This document shows, in pieces, positions 6,934 to 9,588 of a DNA stretch of 9,588 nucleotides (its first letter is position 1; every line of letters begins with the position of its first letter). Source of the DNA: JABCPE02 sp963517805 (GTDB taxonomy: Bacteria > Bacteroidota > Bacteroidia > Flavobacteriales > Weeksellaceae); the NCBI GenBank assembly GCA_963517805.1, contig CAUQHD010000054.1, positions 1-9,588 on the forward strand. The letters run 5' to 3'. The notes beneath the pieces were generated by a model. It did no database searches, was not told where the DNA came from, and worked only from the letters and a program-made list of their open reading frames with translations. Position numbers and translations under genes: made by a program.

Positions 6934-8961
6934 ATGAAAAATTATAAACTTTTTCCATTATCAGCCCTGTTTTTCATGGGTTTGATGAATGCACAAGATG
7001 TAAAACAAGATTCCCTTCACAAGGATAAAAATGTAGATGAAGTGATTATCACAGGAACGCTGAAACCTATCAGTAAGTCCAAAAGTCCCGTTCCAGTGGA
7101 AATTTACACCAAGAAATTTTTTGAAAAAAATCCGACTTCTAACCTTTTAGAATCGATTTCTATGGTTAATGGGATTCGTTCGCAGATTAACTGTTCGGTT
7201 TGTAATACGGGAGACATCCATATCAATGGGCTGGAAGGGCCTTACTCGCTGATTCTCATCGATGGAATGCCGATAGTGAGTTCCCTTTCCACGGTCTATG
7301 GGCTGAGTGGAATCCCGAATTCTATGATAGAGCGAATAGAAATCGTGAAAGGTCCTGCATCCTCTGTATATGGGACAGAAGCGATGGGAGGAACTATCAA
7401 TATCATCACTAAAAACGCTTTGACTGCACCGAAGTTTGCTTCGGATTTTAGCACGACTTCTTGGGGCGAGCAGAATATGGATTTGGCTACGAAATTCAAT
7501 ATTGGTAAGAAAGCAGCGTCTATCTTGAGCGTGAATTATTTTAATTTTACGAATAGAATTGACAAGAATAATGATGGCTTCATGGATACCACGCTTCAAG
7601 ACCGAGTTTCTGTGTTTAACAAGTGGAATTTTAAGCGAAAAGACAATAGAATGGCTTCCTTTATGGCAAGATACCTTTATGAAGACCGATTGGGAGGGCA
7701 GCTCCAGTGGCAGAAACAGCATAGAGGCGGCGATGAAGTCTATGGCGAAAGTATCTATACCAACCGCTTTGAGGCGATAGGGCTTTATCAGCTTCCTACG
7801 GTGGAGCAGTTGTTTTTACAGCTTTCGTTTAATTATCATAATCAGGACTCTAGATACGGAACAGAAGCCTTTGATGCGACACAGCGCACGAGTTTTGGGC
7901 AGTTTTATTGGAATAAAAATCTCGGAAAGCATGACTTGATAGCAGGAGCTACTTTGCGCCATAACTACTACGATGACAGTACGATAGGAACGCAAAACAC
8001 AGACGGAACGAATAACCCGACCAGCGACTGGCTTCCAGGGCTTTTCGTGCAAGACCAATGGACTTTTAATGACAAACACTCACTTTTGCTGGGGTACAGA
8101 TTAGACCACAGTAAAAATCATGGATTTATTCATTCTCCGAGGCTGGCTTATAAGCTGAGCCCAAGCCCTGCGACCAGCATTAGAGCGAGTTTTGGGACTG
8201 GTTTCCGCGTAGTAAATGTCTTTACCGAAGACCATAAATCGCTTACCAATGCCAGAGAAACGGTCATCAGAGATATTAAACCAGAAAAATCCATCAACGG
8301 GAATATTAATTTTACTCAAAAAATAACCGCAGGAAACGGCTATATTGATATAGATGCTACGGCTTTTTATTCCTATTTTACGAATAAAATCGTGGCTGAT
8401 ACAGAGACAGATAGCGATAAAATCATTTATGACAACCTAAAAGGGCATGCGATAAGCCAAGGGATTTCATTGGGAGCGAATATAAAATTTGGTATTCCGC
8501 TGAGCTTAAATATAGGGGCAACCTATATGGATGTTTTTGAAAAGTATGAAGAAGGGGGCGAAACGCACAAAAAATACGAGCAGCTCGCACCTAAATGGTC
8601 TGGAACTTATGCGCTCAGCTATGAGTTTAGTAGAAAATTCGGAGTGGATTTCACGGGCGAAGTTTATGGGCCGATGCGCCTTATCACCGTTCCGAAGGAT
8701 TTCCGCCCAGAATATTCGCCATGGTATAGTTTGGCTAATATTCAGCTGAGAACTAGGTTTGACAATGGATTGGAAATTTATGGCGGCGTGAAAAACTTGT
8801 TTAATTTCACTCCAAAAGACCCTATTCTAAGACCTTTTGACCCGTTTGACAAAGATACAGGAACTAATAATCCGAACGGATATGAGTTTGACCCATCCTA
8901 TGGATACGCTCCAATGCAGAAAATAAGAGGTTTCCTAGGGATAAGATACACGATAAAATAA
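6934..8961 (+). CDS. TonB-dependent outer membrane receptor with CxxC in the plug
   Basis: Outer membrane active transporter of 675 residues. Residues 1-20 are a signal peptide ending MNA-Q. A TonB box-like DEVIITG (35-41) follows almost directly, so the N-terminal carboxypeptidase-regulatory-like domain common in SusC-type receptors is absent. The plug (about 50-165) has GDIHINGLEGPY (93-104), LIDGMPI (108-114), IERIEIVKGPASSVYGTEAMGG (132-153) and INIITK, matching the CirA/BtuB-like receptor class. C87 and C90 form CSVC just before the GDIHING block. The remainder is beta-barrel, with aromatic-rich strands, a GVKNLFNFTPKDP strand near the end and a terminal RGFLGIRYTIK. The thioredoxin-like gene begins 5 bases after its stop, implying one transcript. 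The ligand is unknown; the cysteine pair suggests a thiophilic metal such as copper or zinc, or a chelate of one, as inference. A siderophore or cobalamin receptor cannot be excluded. Confidence 0.95.
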   Translation: MKNYKLFPLSALFFMGLMNAQDVKQDSLHKDKNVDEVIITGTLKPISKSKSPVPVEIYTKKFFEKNPTSNLLESISMVNGIRSQINCSVCNTGDIHINGLEGPYSLILIDGMPIVSSLSTVYGLSGIPNSMIERIEIVKGPASSVYGTEAMGGTINIITKNALTAPKFASDFSTTSWGEQNMDLATKFNIGKKAASILSVNYFNFTNRIDKNNDGFMDTTLQDRVSVFNKWNFKRKDNRMASFMARYLYEDRLGGQLQWQKQHRGGDEVYGESIYTNRFEAIGLYQLPTVEQLFLQLSFNYHNQDSRYGTEAFDATQRTSFGQFYWNKNLGKHDLIAGATLRHNYYDDSTIGTQNTDGTNNPTSDWLPGLFVQDQWTFNDKHSLLLGYRLDHSKNHGFIHSPRLAYKLSPSPATSIRASFGTGFRVVNVFTEDHKSLTNARETVIRDIKPEKSINGNINFTQKITAGNGYIDIDATAFYSYFTNKIVADTETDSDKIIYDNLKGHAISQGISLGANIKFGIPLSLNIGATYMDVFEKYEEGGETHKKYEQLAPKWSGTYALSYEFSRKFGVDFTGEVYGPMRLITVPKDFRPEYSPWYSLANIQLRTRFDNGLEIYGGVKNLFNFTPKDPILRPFDPFDKDTGTNNPNGYEFDPSYGYAPMQKIRGFLGIRYTIK

Positions 8962-8966
8962 AATAT

Positions 8967-9404
8967 ATGAAACTGAAACTTGCTTTTTTAGCAGTAGTGT
9001 TGTCTTGTTTTTCTCACGCTCAGATGCTGAGTAGTTTTGAGGAAGTGGAAAAACTAAGAAAAGAAAATCCTAAACCAGTGGTTGTTTTATTCACCACCGA
9101 ATGGTGCGGAGTGTGCAGAGTGCAGAAGAAAAATTTATCAAAACTTCCTCAGAGCGCATGGGACAGCGTTTATTTTATAAGCATAAACCCTGAAAAATAC
9201 CATAAAGACATAGAGTTTTTTGGGAAGAAATATACTTTCGTGTCCAATGGGACTTCGGGACTGCATAAAATAGCCTACGAGCTGGCTGGCAGCAGAGTTC
9301 CTGCTTATCCATTCTGGGTTTTTGCTGATGAAAACGGAAAAATGCTGACCCATGAGGGACTGCTGAAAGAAAAAGAATTAAATATGATATTTGAAAGAAA
9401 CTGA
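8967..9404 (+). CDS. Exported thioredoxin-like protein (WCGVC)
   Basis: Small secreted protein of 145 residues with a thioredoxin fold. Residues 1-18 are a signal peptide, with cleavage likely at SHA-Q; Cys14 inside it follows VLS, a poor lipobox, so a lipoprotein is possible but less likely. The fold shows PVVVLFTTEWCGVC (37-50), with active-site C47 and C50, and a cis-proline loop at VPAYPFWVF (111-119, probably P115), then DENGKML and a C-terminal helix. Length is close to a minimal thioredoxin plus signal peptide. It lacks the extra domains of TlpA/ResA-type proteins. Its start lies 5 bases after the TonB receptor stop, so translation may be coupled and the two probably share a promoter. 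A periplasmic dithiol reductase or metallochaperone-like role that serves the receptor or its cargo is inferred from this pairing. No strong terminator follows directly. Confidence 0.93.
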   Translation: MKLKLAFLAVVLSCFSHAQMLSSFEEVEKLRKENPKPVVVLFTTEWCGVCRVQKKNLSKLPQSAWDSVYFISINPEKYHKDIEFFGKKYTFVSNGTSGLHKIAYELAGSRVPAYPFWVFADENGKMLTHEGLLKEKELNMIFERN

Positions 9405-9432
9405 ATTAACTTTTATTAAAATTTTGATGATT

Positions 9433-9464
9433 TATGTAAATAAAATTTAGTTTTAATATATTTG
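9433..9464 (+). promoter_or_regulatory. Possible promoter directed off the right edge
   Basis: TATATTTG (9457-9464) fits TAnnTTTG exactly. Twenty bases upstream is TATG (9433-9436), one mismatch from TTTG. It lies 28 bases after the thioredoxin stop and could drive a gene beyond the window. The DNA is very AT-rich, so a chance match is quite possible. Confidence 0.3.
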
Positions 9465-9488
9465 TTGTGGCTCAATAAGGAGCAAAAA

Positions 9489-9532
9489 AAGAATTTATAA
9501 ATATTTTGTTATCAATTTATTTATAAATTCTT
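9489..9532. terminator. 15-bp AT-rich hairpin, possible terminator
   Basis: Arms AAGAATTTATAAATA (9489-9503) and its exact reverse complement (9518-9532) enclose a 14-base loop. On the minus strand the stem runs into CTTTTTTTGC, so it would best serve a convergent gene from the right. On the plus strand it lies 84 bases after the thioredoxin stop and has no T tract. The stem has only two G-C pairs and is weak. Its direction and partner gene cannot be settled here. Confidence 0.4.
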
Positions 9533-9572
9533 AATGTTATTAGTTGATATTTAATGAAGTAGATTATAACAA

Positions 9573-9588
9573 ATGAAATATTTAATCT
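9573..9588 (+). CDS. Possible start of a gene cut by the right edge
   Basis: An ATG at 9573 begins MKYLI and continues open to the last base, only five codons. It lies about 110 bases beyond the promoter-like TATATTTG. The context TAACAA-ATG resembles other starts in the window, but the evidence is too thin for more than a pointer. Confidence 0.15.

Noticed and set aside
7147..7722. 191-codon minus-strand frame inside the TonB receptor gene
   Set aside because: The plus strand encodes an intact plug and barrel here; the antisense product has no recognisable features.
9006..9008. Cys14 of the thioredoxin-like protein as a lipobox cysteine
   Set aside because: The preceding residues VLS are a poor lipobox and a good signal peptidase I site (SHA-Q) follows four residues later.
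1..9588. CRISPR array, IS element, prophage, toxin-antitoxin or defence system
   Set aside because: No regularly spaced repeats, transposase, integrase, nuclease or paired small genes were found; all long frames are explained by envelope and transport families.

Overview
The window looks like chromosomal DNA from a Flavobacteriia-type Bacteroidota, probably near Chryseobacterium, Riemerella or Elizabethkingia. The DNA is AT-rich and start codons lack strong Shine-Dalgarno sequences. Several start sites have a TAnnTTTG-like -7 element upstream. Protein families typical of the phylum are present: a large DUF2723 membrane protein, a secreted DUF1573 protein and a TonB-dependent receptor with a DEVIITG-type TonB box. 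The genus is an inference from protein style, not a match.

Left half, minus strand. The first 1612 bases encode most of an APC/CAT-type amino acid permease that runs off the left edge. Next, reading right, are a single-gene DUF421 (YetF-type) membrane protein (1862-2572), a small secreted DUF1573 protein (2821-3183) and a 1162-residue DUF2723 polytopic protein with a C-terminal TPR-like region (3248-6736). Two long perfect hairpins, at 1811-1848 and 2756-2799, end the DUF421 and DUF1573 units. DUF2723 and DUF1573 are 64 bases apart with no strong terminator between them, so they may be cotranscribed.

Right half, plus strand. A 197-base divergent promoter region (6737-6933) separates the DUF2723 gene from a two-gene unit: a short TonB-dependent receptor (6934-8961), then after 5 bases a secreted thioredoxin-fold protein with a WCGVC active site (8967-9404). 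The receptor has a CSVC dithiol in its plug domain, so the pair may form a metal-uptake or redox-linked envelope system. The last 184 bases are AT-rich and contain a promoter-like element, a 15-bp hairpin and possibly the first codons of another gene.

No gene-free stretch exceeds 300 bases. I see no tRNA, rRNA, CRISPR array, insertion sequence or integrase. Most of the window is ordinary core or envelope gene content. The receptor/thioredoxin pair and the DUF2723/DUF1573 pair are the parts most worth following up; no clearly new multi-gene system is visible.
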